64,000 nt of DNA from Paenibacillus turicensis (GCF_017873435.1 NZ_JAGGKG010000010.1:1-64000), one strand, 5' to 3'; positions 1-7,304 are shown, counted from the stretch's first letter. Notes: generated by a model from the sequence alone, not told the origin. Program-made: numbers and translations.

Positions 1-44
1 TGTTCAATTTCATCAAGCTCATTTTGGTATAAAGGATTAATCAT
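1..44 (-). CDS. Partial phage hypothetical protein (N-terminus only)
   Basis: The first codons of a leftward gene: an ATG at 44-42 opens a frame reading MINPLYQNELDEIE before the window edge. A TAGGAGG ribosome binding site at 54-60 lies nine bases upstream, which is what supports it as a real start. It continues the leftward early operon of the prophage. Too little is visible to assign a function. Confidence 0.55.
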   Translation of the reverse strand, partial: MINPLYQNELDEIE

Positions 45-67
45 ATTTGACAACCTCCTAATATCTG

Positions 68-280
68 TTATATAGTGTCGTTAATAATTTTGTTTAAGTT
101 TTGATCTCCGCTGTTGGCGCAGCGGTTTTCTTCTATTTGTCGCAAAGTAAGCAAGTTATCATATAGTAAATCTACTTTTTCCGTAAACTTTGTTATAACT
201 GTAAGGCGTTGCGTGTCCGAACCTGTTTGCCCTATCAATGGACTTACTATATCTAGGCATTCCGCTATATATTTTTTCAT
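68..280 (-). CDS. Hypothetical phage protein, 70 aa
   Basis: A small acidic, mostly helical protein (starts MKKYIAECLD) with no domain I recognise. It sits between two other tiny leftward ORFs of the prophage early operon. The ATG at 280 has only a weak purine-rich stretch upstream (GGGAG about 14 bases away). It overlaps the neighbouring 159-443 frame by 122 bases, far more than the 4-28 base overlaps seen elsewhere here. Either one frame is spurious, or a frameshift splits a single protein of about 125 aa running from 443 to 68. The helix-like composition makes this frame look coding. Confidence 0.45.
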   Translation of the reverse strand: MKKYIAECLDIVSPLIGQTGSDTQRLTVITKFTEKVDLLYDNLLTLRQIEENRCANSGDQNLNKIINDTI

Positions 281-443
281 TCTCTCGCTTCAACTCCCTT
301 CTTTGGCGGTCATATTCATCACTCGTAACCGAACTGGTGAACAAGAAATACTTTCCATCCTTTGATATATCCGCACCTAATTTCTTGGCTAGAAGTATGT
401 CAGCGAATTCTTTACTTATTTTTCTCCTAATGGTTTGGTACAT
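159..443 (-). CDS. Hypothetical phage protein, 94 aa (C-terminal third doubtful)
   Basis: Starts MYQTIRRKIS with a good GGAGGT ribosome binding site six bases before the ATG at 443, inside the end of the preceding small gene, so the start is well supported. The first 55 residues look like a normal globular protein with a charged KRENEK stretch. The last 40 are rich in Tyr, Arg and Ser and lie opposite the better-looking 68-280 frame. I see no known domain. The overlap suggests either a long overlapping pair or a frameshift near 285. Confidence 0.45.
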   Translation of the reverse strand: MYQTIRRKISKEFADILLAKKLGADISKDGKYFLFTSSVTSDEYDRQRRELKRENEKIYSGMPRYSKSIDRANRFGHATPYSYNKVYGKSRFTI

Positions 444-592
444 GTCATACCTCCATCCTCAAAGTAATCTATCTTTTTAGCTAAAATTTGCACACTGCAT
501 TCCAATGCTTCTTTAAAGCAACTTTCGCAATGTGGTTCTTTGTGTTCGTAGACTTCATACTCTGCTTCCCGTCCACATCCGCATTTCTTCAT
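416..592 (-). CDS. Small cysteine-rich protein, possible zinc finger, 58 aa
   Basis: A 58-residue protein reading MKKCGCGREAEYEVYEHKEP at its start and continuing with HCESCF. The CxC...CxxC arrangement (Cys4, Cys6, Cys22, Cys25) is that of a minimal zinc ribbon. The start ATG overlaps the stop of the upstream 66-aa gene as ATGA, and its own end overlaps the start of the 94-aa gene by 28 bases, so it is probably translationally coupled on both sides. A TTAGGA site lies about eight bases upstream. Zinc binding is inferred only from cysteine spacing; the function in the phage is unknown. Confidence 0.6.
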   Translation of the reverse strand: MKKCGCGREAEYEVYEHKEPHCESCFKEALECSVQILAKKIDYFEDGGMTCTKPLGEK

Positions 593-789
593 GGATTCGT
601 CCTAACAAACACATCCAGCGGATAAGCATCAATCAATAAATCTCGTAATCCCACAATGTCAACCAAACTAGTAATTTGTAATTTGGGATAATGACCAACA
701 TCGGGAAATACTTGCATTCTGCATTTCTGCTTATCGAGTATGATTGTTTCGCCTTTCTCAGTCTGGATTACAAATGTGCTTAAGCTCAT
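589..789 (-). CDS. Hypothetical phage protein, 66 aa
   Basis: A 66-aa protein starting MSLSTFVIQTEKGETIILDK, with alternating beta-like hydrophobics at the N-terminus and no domain I recognise. Its ATG overlaps the stop of the upstream 52-aa gene (ATGA at 786-789), and its stop overlaps the next start in the same way. An AAGGACGG stretch precedes the start. The two tight overlaps argue that it is a genuine member of the early operon. Confidence 0.6.
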   Translation of the reverse strand: MSLSTFVIQTEKGETIILDKQKCRMQVFPDVGHYPKLQITSLVDIVGLRDLLIDAYPLDVFVRTNP

Positions 790-944
790 GTTCTCACCGT
801 CCTTAATTCAGTTAGCACCCAATCACGTTCATTTTCTAAGTCCGTTGCGTCTTTACCGTCATATCTGCATACATCAATCATGTTAGTTAGTCGGTTGTAC
901 CAATCGTGTAGTTTCTTGCGTTCGGCAAGCCGTTGTAAGGTCAT
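786..944 (-). CDS. Small phage protein, 52 aa
   Basis: A 52-residue, highly charged helical protein starting MTLQRLAERKKLHDWYNRLT. A strong GGAGGGAG ribosome binding site lies eight bases before the ATG at 944, and the stop overlaps the next start as ATGA. The 5' end overlaps the out-of-frame tail of the methyltransferase gene by 62 bases, beyond that enzyme's last conserved motif. No function can be assigned; the charge pattern suggests a small helical partner protein. Confidence 0.6.
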   Translation of the reverse strand: MTLQRLAERKKLHDWYNRLTNMIDVCRYDGKDATDLENERDWVLTELRTVRT

Positions 945-2034
945 TGTTTAAACTCCCTCCTGGTAAGTGTGATAAGATGTGTGCTATTACATCTACTGTC
1001 CAACCGTTGCCTAAACACTTATAGCGTTGTGCGTTGCTGATACCTTGAGTGTAGTCGTCTGGTAATGTTTGCAACCTCTCACACTCAATCGGTGTAAGTT
1101 TGCGTATATATCCCTCTATCAAAACACCACGATTATTTTGAGTTGTAAGTGTATAAAACTTGTTGCCATCATTAAATCTTTGGCCGTTTTGTTTTATATC
1201 AACTCTATCTAGTGCAATGCATCCAAATAGATACTGGCCCATCTTAGCGGCTCCACCGCCTGCGTCTCCACATAGAGTTACTGCTTTGTCATGGATGTAA
1301 TAGACTCTATTAGCTTGACTATCTTGTCTAAAATAGCCCACTTTGCCACGCTGCACTTCCTTGTCTAAGATTTGTAAAGTCTGGTCAAATGGGACCATGT
1401 ATTCGTTGAGCGGAACATGTACTAACTGTCGTCTGCTTTTCTCATAATATTGTTTAGCGTTACCGCCTTTATGATAGTTAGCATCAATGCAGTAGCTTTT
1501 TTCTCTATCAACCTCAGAATGCTCATGCACAATGTCTTTTAGCATTATCCCTTTGTCTTCTGGTTGAGATATGTTGGGAATATTAGTCCAGTAAAGACGT
1601 TTTCGTCTCTGCGCTGATACCAAGGATGAATTGATTTCAATCGGTAGCACCCCTAAATACTCACTGATAACGTCTTGACACCACTGTTTCATGCTTACAT
1701 TTTCAAGCAAGAAATATGTCGTTTTTACCTCTTTTAAAATCCTCACATACTCGAAAAATAATTTACTTCTAGGGTCGTCAAAGTTTAATCCCTTCCCTGC
1801 TTTTGAAAATCCCTGGCAAGGACTACCGCCTATTAACAAATCTATCTTTGGCAAATCGTCACCTTTTACTTGTTGGACGTCCCCGATCTGTATAGTGTTA
1901 GGAAAGTTTTTTTGTGTTACTTGTATTGCGTATTTATCAATTTCACTGGCGTAGTAGTTATCAACTTGTATCCCTGCACGTTGCAAAGCTAGTTGACCAC
2001 AACTAATTCCATCAAATAGGCTTAATACGTTCAA
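883..2034 (-). CDS. Phage DNA (cytosine-5-)-methyltransferase
   Basis: Transfers a methyl group from S-adenosylmethionine to C5 of cytosine in a DNA target. The family motifs are in order: motif I LSLFDGISCGQLAL at the N-terminus (SAM binding), motif IV GGSPCQGFS with the catalytic Cys, motif VI LLENV, motif VIII QRRKRLYWTN, and motif X NGWTVDVIAHIL near the end. I chose the TTG at 2034 because an AGGTGG site lies seven bases upstream and the protein then starts at the usual MNVLSLFDG; a GTG at 2088 has no ribosome binding site and overlaps the previous gene. No restriction endonuclease is adjacent, so a solitary enzyme protecting phage DNA from host restriction is the likely role. The target sequence cannot be read from the protein. 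Confidence 0.9.
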   Translation of the reverse strand: MNVLSLFDGISCGQLALQRAGIQVDNYYASEIDKYAIQVTQKNFPNTIQIGDVQQVKGDDLPKIDLLIGGSPCQGFSKAGKGLNFDDPRSKLFFEYVRILKEVKTTYFLLENVSMKQWCQDVISEYLGVLPIEINSSLVSAQRRKRLYWTNIPNISQPEDKGIMLKDIVHEHSEVDREKSYCIDANYHKGGNAKQYYEKSRRQLVHVPLNEYMVPFDQTLQILDKEVQRGKVGYFRQDSQANRVYYIHDKAVTLCGDAGGGAAKMGQYLFGCIALDRVDIKQNGQRFNDGNKFYTLTTQNNRGVLIEGYIRKLTPIECERLQTLPDDYTQGISNAQRYKCLGNGWTVDVIAHILSHLPGGSLNNDLTTACRTQETTRLVQPTN

Positions 2035-2068
2035 TCTATCACCACCTAATTTTATGTGAATACTTGGT

Positions 2069-2326
2069 TTAGACCTCAAACAAATCACGTTCTAATGCTT
2101 CGATCCTGCTACATATATCATGCTGCCAATCAAAATCATTCAATGTATAGGCTATATAAGATAAGGATTTAAGTTCATCTAGCCGCTGAATCATTTTCAA
2201 ATTCTGCTTTAATAGTGGTTGCAACATCTGGAGTGCAATGTTATCTATGTTTATTTGTCCGTCTTGATCCATCGACATGTACGCAATCACCGCCATCTTA
2301 CGGTGTATGGGATGTATGCCGATCAA
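2069..2326 (-). CDS. Hypothetical phage protein, about 85 aa
   Basis: A small protein with a hydrophobic N-terminal stretch followed by helical, charged sequence (QPLLKQNLKMIQRLDELKSL). No domain recognised. The start is uncertain: a TTG at 2326 is eight bases from an AAAGGAG site, whereas a GTG at 2335 abuts that site and is unlikely. It lies between the methyltransferase and another unknown early gene. Confidence 0.5.
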   Translation of the reverse strand: MIGIHPIHRKMAVIAYMSMDQDGQINIDNIALQMLQPLLKQNLKMIQRLDELKSLSYIAYTLNDFDWQHDICSRIEALERDLFEV

Positions 2327-2339
2327 GGGGATCACTCCT

Positions 2340-2615
2340 TTAAATGTGTTTTGTTACTTCTTTCCAGAACGCTGTGTCTTTGTAAAAATGAGCTGATGCC
2401 AACTTTTTAAGCTCATCCCTTGTGTATTCGATAGCTTCCCACTCAGTTTCATCAAAATCGTAACAACTGCAATGCCAACCTTCTAAAACAATGAATGTGT
2501 CATATCCATATTGAAGTAACATTTCCCTTTGCATTTCATAGTCAGGTTCGGAAGTATGGGCAACGACAATGTTATGAGGTTTAATGTCTAGTGACTTCCA
2601 ATCTATTTTTTTCAC
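2340..2615 (-). CDS. Hypothetical phage protein, 91 aa
   Basis: An acidic 91-aa protein starting MKKIDWKSLDIKPHNIVVAH, with an EGWHCSCYDFDETEWEAIEY segment typical of small uncharacterised phage proteins. The GTG start at 2615 has GAAAGGAG about ten bases upstream. The gene sits in the early operon between the 88-codon and 72-codon frames. I do not recognise a function. Confidence 0.6.
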   Translation of the reverse strand: MKKIDWKSLDIKPHNIVVAHTSEPDYEMQREMLLQYGYDTFIVLEGWHCSCYDFDETEWEAIEYTRDELKKLASAHFYKDTAFWKEVTKHI

Positions 2616-2631
2616 TTGTTTTAATCTCCTT

Positions 2632-2850
2632 TCAATCTTGATCTAATATAGATGCTTCTTTTTTGTAGGCTTCGCTGGCGTTAGTAATCAAAACAGATAG
2701 CGTTAGGATGTTGTTAACCTTACGTTCATCCTCTAACCGTCTTGCTCTCGTCATAGCGCTATCTATAGCAAAGGTAGCATCTATTACTTCGTAAAAAGTT
2801 AACGTCCGTAAATGCTCAATTAACGCTTGTTCATCTGGTGTTAGGTTCAT
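2632..2850 (-). CDS. Hypothetical phage protein, 72 aa
   Basis: A 72-aa helical protein starting MNLTPDEQALIEHLRTLTFY with an Arg/Glu-rich centre. AGAAAGGAG lies seven bases upstream of the ATG, overlapping the end of the Rha gene two bases away, so the two are likely co-translated. No domain recognised. Confidence 0.6.
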   Translation of the reverse strand: MNLTPDEQALIEHLRTLTFYEVIDATFAIDSAMTRARRLEDERKVNNILTLSVLITNASEAYKKEASILDQD

Positions 2851-2852
2851 GG

Positions 2853-3512
2853 TTATGCTCCTTTCTTAACTGGCTTCCAAGCCGCAATGTAATTTAATAC
2901 TTCCTGCAATTCTGTTTTTAAGACATCCTTGTAAGACGATACTTGCCAACGATCCTTAATCTCACGATGGATTTGTCTAAATAACTCTCCACGCTCATCT
3001 TTATTTGGCTCAATGCTACACACCTTAACTTTAATCGCCTTTTGCAATCTATATTGGCGTCCGCTATCTAAGGTGATTTGTGTATCTACCTTTGTTTCCA
3101 CTTCTGCAATCTTGCTTTCTAGCTTCTGCACCTTGTTATCAACAATAAAGATGGATTTTAATTCTGGACTTAGGTTGTTAAATGGATTGAGTTGCTGTTC
3201 CATTTCTTCAAACTTGGTCACGTATGCGGCGGTAAATAATACGCCTTTTTCACCAGTCATCTTGTTTGCCACCATGTCGCAACCTTTACGAGTAAGCAAG
3301 AAACTGTCATACACTTTGTTATTACCATCTACTTTATAAGTGCTAGGGATGAAGAAATCCTGAGAACTCAATTTTGAGTTTTCTAAAATCGCTACGTAAC
3401 CAGTAATACTTCTGATTAAATTTGAGTGCCTTACCTCAATCATTGTTGCTACCTCTCTGCTATCTGCTAATAACTGTCCGTTGTGATTGATAATTTGTAG
3501 TTGTTGGTTCAT
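2853..3512 (-). CDS. Rha family phage regulatory protein with ORF6C domain
   Basis: A 219-aa phage regulator. The N-terminal 100 residues match the Rha domain (DSREVATMIEVRHSNLIRSI, then FFIPSTYKV and YDSFLLTRKGCDMVANKMTG). The C-terminal part (from about residue 155, KAIKVKVCSIEPNKDERGEL to the end) matches the ORF6C domain often attached to phage antirepressors. Rha proteins are known to interfere with phage growth in some hosts; here a role in the lysis-lysogeny decision is inferred. TAGGAGG lies eight bases before the ATG. It is flanked upstream by an oppositely oriented gene, so it may begin its own transcript. Confidence 0.85.
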   Translation of the reverse strand: MNQQLQIINHNGQLLADSREVATMIEVRHSNLIRSITGYVAILENSKLSSQDFFIPSTYKVDGNNKVYDSFLLTRKGCDMVANKMTGEKGVLFTAAYVTKFEEMEQQLNPFNNLSPELKSIFIVDNKVQKLESKIAEVETKVDTQITLDSGRQYRLQKAIKVKVCSIEPNKDERGELFRQIHREIKDRWQVSSYKDVLKTELQEVLNYIAAWKPVKKGA

Positions 3513-3535
3513 TTGCTAACCTCCTAATAGGGTTT

Positions 3536-3928
3536 TTGTCCCTTTTGTCGAATATTTCCTTAAAGGGGGTGATTAAGATAGATAAAAACAAAACAACTAT
3601 ATTACTTAGCTATGTGAATGAGTTATTTGAAAAAACGAATATCTTGTGTAGTGACACTTTAAAATCTCCTGACAAACAAGAATCACTTGTCTCTGTTCAA
3701 CTCTCAGAAATTTTTGCTTTGTGCGAAAAAGCAAAATTGTATGTTGATTTAAACGAAGAGATAGCTCATCATGAAATAAATTCTCTTTTTACACTCTTTG
3801 ATAGTGCATACTTTCAATTAAAAAAAGTTATTGAGAAGGATGACAGAAATACTTCTTGGTTATCCTCGACATTTAAAAATTACAAAACTCAACATGAAAA
3901 TGTTATTCAAATGCTCAAGGGAAGCTGA
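3536..3928 (+). CDS. Rightward hypothetical gene inside the phage early region
   Basis: A coding-like frame of up to 130 aa that runs against every neighbouring gene. The protein is helical and charged (SEIFALCEKAKLYVDLNEEI) with no known domain. The start is unclear: the frame opens at TTG 3536, while the best ribosome binding site (AAAGGGGG at about 3562) lies against a GTG at 3569. It converges on the 86-aa gene and overlaps its end by 22 bases. Orientation against the operon suggests a lysogenic-conversion (moron) type gene, but that is inference. Confidence 0.5.
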   Translation: MSLLSNISLKGVIKIDKNKTTILLSYVNELFEKTNILCSDTLKSPDKQESLVSVQLSEIFALCEKAKLYVDLNEEIAHHEINSLFTLFDSAYFQLKKVIEKDDRNTSWLSSTFKNYKTQHENVIQMLKGS

Positions 3929-4167
3929 GTTGTTTTTTTAATAATCTCCCTTGCTTTCTTTGCAAATTGTTCATACGTCAACTGGTGCAGCATCTTTTCG
4001 ATGTCTGTGCCTTCTTTTTTTGGTTTTCCTAGTTCCCACATTGCAGATTGTAAATCTCCAACTCGTTTTGCCGACTGCATTACAGATTGAAATAACTTTT
4101 CTGCTTCTGTTTCAACATAAGAATTTATGACTTGGATAATTTCATCTTGTGTTTGTAGTTGGTTCAT
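3907..4167 (-). CDS. Hypothetical phage protein, 86 aa
   Basis: A helical 86-aa protein starting MNQLQTQDEIIQVINSYVET. The ATG has a good AAAGGAG site, in the same sequence context (GAAAGGAGTAAATAA) as the antirepressor gene just upstream, which suggests local duplication of the translation start. No domain recognised. Confidence 0.6.
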   Translation of the reverse strand: MNQLQTQDEIIQVINSYVETEAEKLFQSVMQSAKRVGDLQSAMWELGKPKKEGTDIEKMLHQLTYEQFAKKAREIIKKTTQLPLSI

Positions 4168-4193
4168 TTATTTACTCCTTTCATATGGTTTTG

Positions 4194-4937
4194 TTATGCA
4201 ATATCTTCACGTTCAATAGTTGGATATATTCCATGTTGCTTTAATAAATCGTATAAGAACAGTCTGCCTTTTTGTGTCCACTTCGTTGTGATGTTTGATT
4301 TATCTGCATCAATAACATGAGTAGATGTTTGTGTATATCCTTTGTCTTGGTACTTAGCGTATAAGAGCCAGATGCTACCCTGTTTATATTGGACCCCTAA
4401 TTCATTTAGCTTGCGGTTTAGTGATACTGCACTCATTCCGTAGTCCTTTGCAATCTTTGATACAGATAGTAAGGATTTGTTTTGCAGGACCATGTCATAA
4501 TAAGTGGCTTTGGGTTGTAGCTCATTGTTTTGTTGTAGCAACACCAGATTTTCAGTCGTTAGAGATTCAACTTTCCTCTGTAAAAACTCATGCGCCCTTT
4601 TGATTACCATTTCTGGACTGTTCCACTTTTGTTCTAATTCAAGGAAGTACATTCTAGCTTGCCGACCTTTTTCATTACGTTGGATCATACAAAGTTCTTT
4701 TGCCATTTCAATTTTGATGTGGTGGTCCGTAATATCGGTAAATGGATTTTTAGGATTATTGGTTGGTCTTTTTTGACTAACCAATATAAAATCCACATTT
4801 TCAATAAATCCGTATTCAACCATTCTTTCAAACCATTTTGTATACTGTGTTCCAACTTCCAAAAACTCATGAAGCTCTCTACCACTTACTAATAAATTTC
4901 CGTTGTCATTTGAATGAGTCGGTATTAGTTGGTTCAT
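4194..4937 (-). CDS. Phage antirepressor (AntA/AntB plus KilAC domains)
   Basis: A 247-aa regulator. Residues about 12-90 are an AntA/AntB domain (LLVSGRELHEFLEVGTQYTK, then GFIENVDFI and KEL..IQRNEKGRQARMYFLE). Residues about 130-240 are a KilAC/ANT DNA-binding domain (LLSVSKIAKDYGMSAVSLNR, then LGVQYKQGSIWLLYAKY). Proteins of this kind antagonise the phage repressor or bind DNA to drive lytic growth. AAAGGAG lies upstream of the ATG at 4937. It is the third gene of the leftward operon that starts from the Cro promoter. Confidence 0.88.
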   Translation of the reverse strand: MNQLIPTHSNDNGNLLVSGRELHEFLEVGTQYTKWFERMVEYGFIENVDFILVSQKRPTNNPKNPFTDITDHHIKIEMAKELCMIQRNEKGRQARMYFLELEQKWNSPEMVIKRAHEFLQRKVESLTTENLVLLQQNNELQPKATYYDMVLQNKSLLSVSKIAKDYGMSAVSLNRKLNELGVQYKQGSIWLLYAKYQDKGYTQTSTHVIDADKSNITTKWTQKGRLFLYDLLKQHGIYPTIEREDIA

Positions 4938-4950
4938 TTATTTACTCCTT

Positions 4951-5220
4951 TCATCCATTCGTTTGTTCTGATAACCATAGTTCTAAAAATTCTCTTGTTT
5001 CTTTAGCTGGAAATAGCCATTTAGTTCCAACTTTGAATTTTTTAAATCGCTTGTCATAAAAGAATGATTTCAATATAAAAGGCCAACTCATGCACGTTTT
5101 CTTTTCTAACTCTTTTCTGTCCCAAAAAACAAATTCTCCCTCAACCTCTTTTATTAATTTTGTTATCCTCTCTTTACAAAGATTTCTTACTTCGTCCTCA
5201 TTAATTTGAATTGATAGCAC
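4951..5220 (-). CDS. DUF771 family phage protein
   Basis: An 89-aa protein with the DUF771 layout: an acidic N-terminal helix, a central FWDRKELEKKTCMSWPFI segment, then KFKVGTKWLFPAKETREFLE. The family is common in temperate phages of Firmicutes between the Cro-like repressor and the antirepressor, as here; its function is unknown. The GTG start at 5220 follows AGGAGGGG. Confidence 0.75.
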   Translation of the reverse strand: MLSIQINEDEVRNLCKERITKLIKEVEGEFVFWDRKELEKKTCMSWPFILKSFFYDKRFKKFKVGTKWLFPAKETREFLELWLSEQTNG

Positions 5221-5238
5221 TTCATCCCCTCCTATCAG

Positions 5239-5490
5239 TTAAGCTGTAATTTGTTTCGTATTCGAAACTTGAGGACGTAAAAAATACTCATCTGCACTTA
5301 TTTTATAATGTAAGCAAATCTTTCTTACCTCAGATAGCGAAAAATCTCCACCTGTACCATTGAGATTTTGATTTAATGCTGGCTTTGACTTACCAAGCAA
5401 AAGAGCAACGTCACTTTGTTTAACACCGTTCTCGCTCAAAAATGCTTTGAACTTTGTATAAGGGGTGTGTCGTCTGTTTATAACCTTCAT
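5239..5490 (-). CDS. Cro-like helix-turn-helix repressor
   Basis: An 83-aa XRE-type DNA-binding protein: FKAFLSENGVKQSDVALLLG, then KSKPALNQNLNG, forms the helix-turn-helix at residues about 14-45. I start it at ATG 5490, which has GGGAGGTG seven bases upstream; the frame stays open to 5562 but that stretch holds the promoter. It is the first gene of the leftward lytic operon and diverges from the CI-like repressor, so it most likely acts as Cro on the operators between them. Confidence 0.8.
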   Translation of the reverse strand: MKVINRRHTPYTKFKAFLSENGVKQSDVALLLGKSKPALNQNLNGTGGDFSLSEVRKICLHYKISADEYFLRPQVSNTKQITA

Positions 5491-5511
5491 CTTATCACCT
5501 CCCTTCGTATC

Positions 5512-5607
5512 GTTTTCGAAACTTCTTGGATTCAGTATATCCTCGCAATGTTTCGAAGTCAATAACTTTTTTCATGTTTTTTTTAGTTTTTATTGCGGTT
5601 TCGAAAC
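5512..5607. promoter_or_regulatory. Operator cluster of the phage lysis-lysogeny switch
   Basis: Three copies of a TTTCGAA motif lie between the two divergent repressor genes: GTTTTCGAAAC at 5512-5522, GTTTCGAAG at 5550-5558 and the perfect palindrome GTTTCGAAAC at 5598-5607. The first follows the leftward -10, the second touches the leftward -35, and the third lies in the spacer of the rightward promoter. A spaced version, GTTTCG-N4-CGAAAC, also occurs at 5253-5268 inside the Cro gene. They are the obvious binding sites for the CI-like and Cro-like proteins. Confidence 0.7.
5534..5562 (-). promoter_or_regulatory. Leftward (lytic) phage promoter
   Basis: A near-consensus sigma-A promoter on the minus strand: TTGACT at 5562-5557 and TATACT at 5539-5534 with a 17-base spacer. 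It points into the Cro-like gene. The operator at 5550-5558 overlaps the -35, consistent with repression in the lysogen. Confidence 0.75.
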
Positions 5608-5621
5608 TGATATAGTATTAT
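5593..5621 (+). promoter_or_regulatory. Rightward (repressor) phage promoter
   Basis: TTGCGG at 5593-5598 and TATTAT at 5616-5621 with a 17-base spacer, pointing into the CI-like repressor gene. The palindromic operator 5598-5607 lies at the -35/spacer boundary, so autoregulation is likely. Confidence 0.6.
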
Positions 5622-5653
5622 GTGCTTAGACGCATCTAAATTGTAAGGGAGAA

Positions 5654-6061
5654 ATGAATGTGTATTCTTTTGGTGAAAAGTTAAAAAATCTAAGAATGAG
5701 CAAGGGATTGTCGCAAGGTCAACTTGCTGACAAATTAAATGAAGAATATGGGACATCCATAAATAAAGGTATGATCTCTAAGTGGGAAAATGATAAAGAA
5801 GAGCCGAGAATGGAAGCTGTTAGAAATTTAGTATTATTCTTTGGTATTACCTTAGATCATTTAATAGGTGTAACTAACAACGATGAAAACACTAATAACA
5901 TAGATATAGCAACAGACATGAAAGCACTCTTAAATACACTGGAAGATAAAAGCCAAGTTGTTAAATTTAACGGTATAACCTTGAATGATGATGTTAAATC
6001 AACTTTAAAAATTTCGATTGAAAATTTAGTATTACTAACTGAACAACTTTCTAAAAAATAA
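5654..6061 (+). CDS. CI-like phage repressor (XRE helix-turn-helix)
   Basis: A 135-aa protein with an N-terminal XRE helix-turn-helix (FGEKLKNLRMSKGLSQGQLA, then MISKWENDKEEPRMEAV, residues about 5-60) and a helical C-terminal region likely to mediate dimerisation. It lacks the LexA-like peptidase domain of lambda CI, so induction would need another signal such as the antirepressor. AAGGGAGAA precedes the ATG at 5654. It lies between the operator cluster and the integrase. Confidence 0.85.
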   Translation: MNVYSFGEKLKNLRMSKGLSQGQLADKLNEEYGTSINKGMISKWENDKEEPRMEAVRNLVLFFGITLDHLIGVTNNDENTNNIDIATDMKALLNTLEDKSQVVKFNGITLNDDVKSTLKISIENLVLLTEQLSKK

Positions 6062-6143
6062 TACATTACATATTGCCTTGAATAACTCCAGTCATTTGAC
6101 TGTTTATATAGATAATTACACAAATTATATGGAGGAGATAATC

Positions 6144-7283
6144 TTGGCTACATTCAAAAAGCATAACACAGGATGGGAATATAGATTCGTCTATAAAGAC
6201 CCATTTACACAGAAAAGGAAAGAAAAGTCACAAAGAGGATTTAGGACTAAAACAGATGCAGCAAACGCTCTGGATGAGTTTAAAAGGCAATTAAAGATCG
6301 GACTAGAGGTTGATGATAGTCCTTTAAAGGACTATTTGCAATCATGGTTAATAGAGTATAAAAAAGGGACAATTAGAAAAAACACATTTATATCTCATGA
6401 ACACAATATAAATTTTCACATCATTCCTTATTTTGGGGATATTATGCTTAAAGAAATAAAACCTATTATGTATCAAAAATTTATAAATTCATTAAGTGGG
6501 TACAAAAAAAGCACAGTTGAGATAATCCACAGAACTATGCATTCTGCTTTAGAGAAAGCTGTGATTATAGGGAAAATAGAAAAAAACCCTACTACTGGTG
6601 TTACTATTAAGGGAGGGGAAAAGAACTCTAGTAAGTTAATGTTTATTGACTCTAGTGACATACCTTTATTTCTTAAAACATCATATGAATACGGCTATAT
6701 CTATTGGATTTTCTTTAAGTTGCTAATCGAAACTGGAATGAGGAAAGGTGAAGCAGCAGGACTACAATGGACGGATATAGATTTTAAAAATGGAACTATT
6801 CACATAAATAAAACGTTAGATTTTCAAGCAAAAGAAGGAGAACAACTTCTTGGGGATACAAAAACTTATAACTCAATACGAACCATAAAAATAAGTCAGT
6901 CTTTATTAAATGATTTAAAGGAACATGCTAAATATCAAAACAGAAACAAACTTAATTTAAATGATCAATATCGTCATGATCTCAATTTGGTATTATGTAG
7001 AGATAATGGTGATTTCATGCCAAAATCCACTCTATTCAATGCATTATCCCGCATCCTTAAACGCGCAGGATTACCACAAGTGCCAATTCACGCACTTAGA
7101 CACACACACGCTGTCTTAATGATGGAGTCTGGTGTTGATTTAAAGTATATACAATCGAGGTTGGGACACGGGAGTATTCGCATTACAGCCGATGTGTATT
7201 CTCATGTATCCAATAAAATAGAAGCGATGAACATGGAAAAATATGAAGACAAAATAGAAGCAATACTATCGCAAAAACAATAA
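6144..7283 (+). CDS. Tyrosine-type site-specific integrase
   Basis: Catalyses integration and excision of the prophage. The N-terminus (MATFKKHNTGWEYRFVYKDP) is an arm-binding AP2-like domain, followed by a SAM-like core-binding domain (residues about 60-160) and the catalytic domain. The catalytic signature is visible: Arg in ETGMRKGEAAGLQW, HALRH (H-x-x-R), LGH and the nucleophile Tyr in ADVYSHV. I start it at TTG 6144 because GGAGGAG lies six bases upstream; the frame is open further upstream without a good site. At 379 aa it is normal length. It is the last phage gene before the glnA terminator, as expected for an integrase beside its attachment site. Confidence 0.92.
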   Translation: MATFKKHNTGWEYRFVYKDPFTQKRKEKSQRGFRTKTDAANALDEFKRQLKIGLEVDDSPLKDYLQSWLIEYKKGTIRKNTFISHEHNINFHIIPYFGDIMLKEIKPIMYQKFINSLSGYKKSTVEIIHRTMHSALEKAVIIGKIEKNPTTGVTIKGGEKNSSKLMFIDSSDIPLFLKTSYEYGYIYWIFFKLLIETGMRKGEAAGLQWTDIDFKNGTIHINKTLDFQAKEGEQLLGDTKTYNSIRTIKISQSLLNDLKEHAKYQNRNKLNLNDQYRHDLNLVLCRDNGDFMPKSTLFNALSRILKRAGLPQVPIHALRHTHAVLMMESGVDLKYIQSRLGHGSIRITADVYSHVSNKIEAMNMEKYEDKIEAILSQKQ

Positions 7284-7284
7284 A

Positions 7285-7304
7285 AGTTGGGCATTTGTTG
7301 GGAA
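7285..7304. repeat. Short direct repeat next to the integrase, possible arm or att site
   Basis: Two copies of GTTGGG separated by CATTT lie just after the integrase stop. Integrases of this type often have short direct repeats at their arm-binding sites near the attachment site. The core att sequence cannot be fixed because the other prophage end is outside the window. Confidence 0.35.

Noticed and set aside
1-7300. Integrative conjugative element instead of prophage
   Set aside because: Antirepressor, Rha, DUF771 and Cro/CI genes are phage types and no conjugation or relaxase gene is visible, though the left part is cut off.
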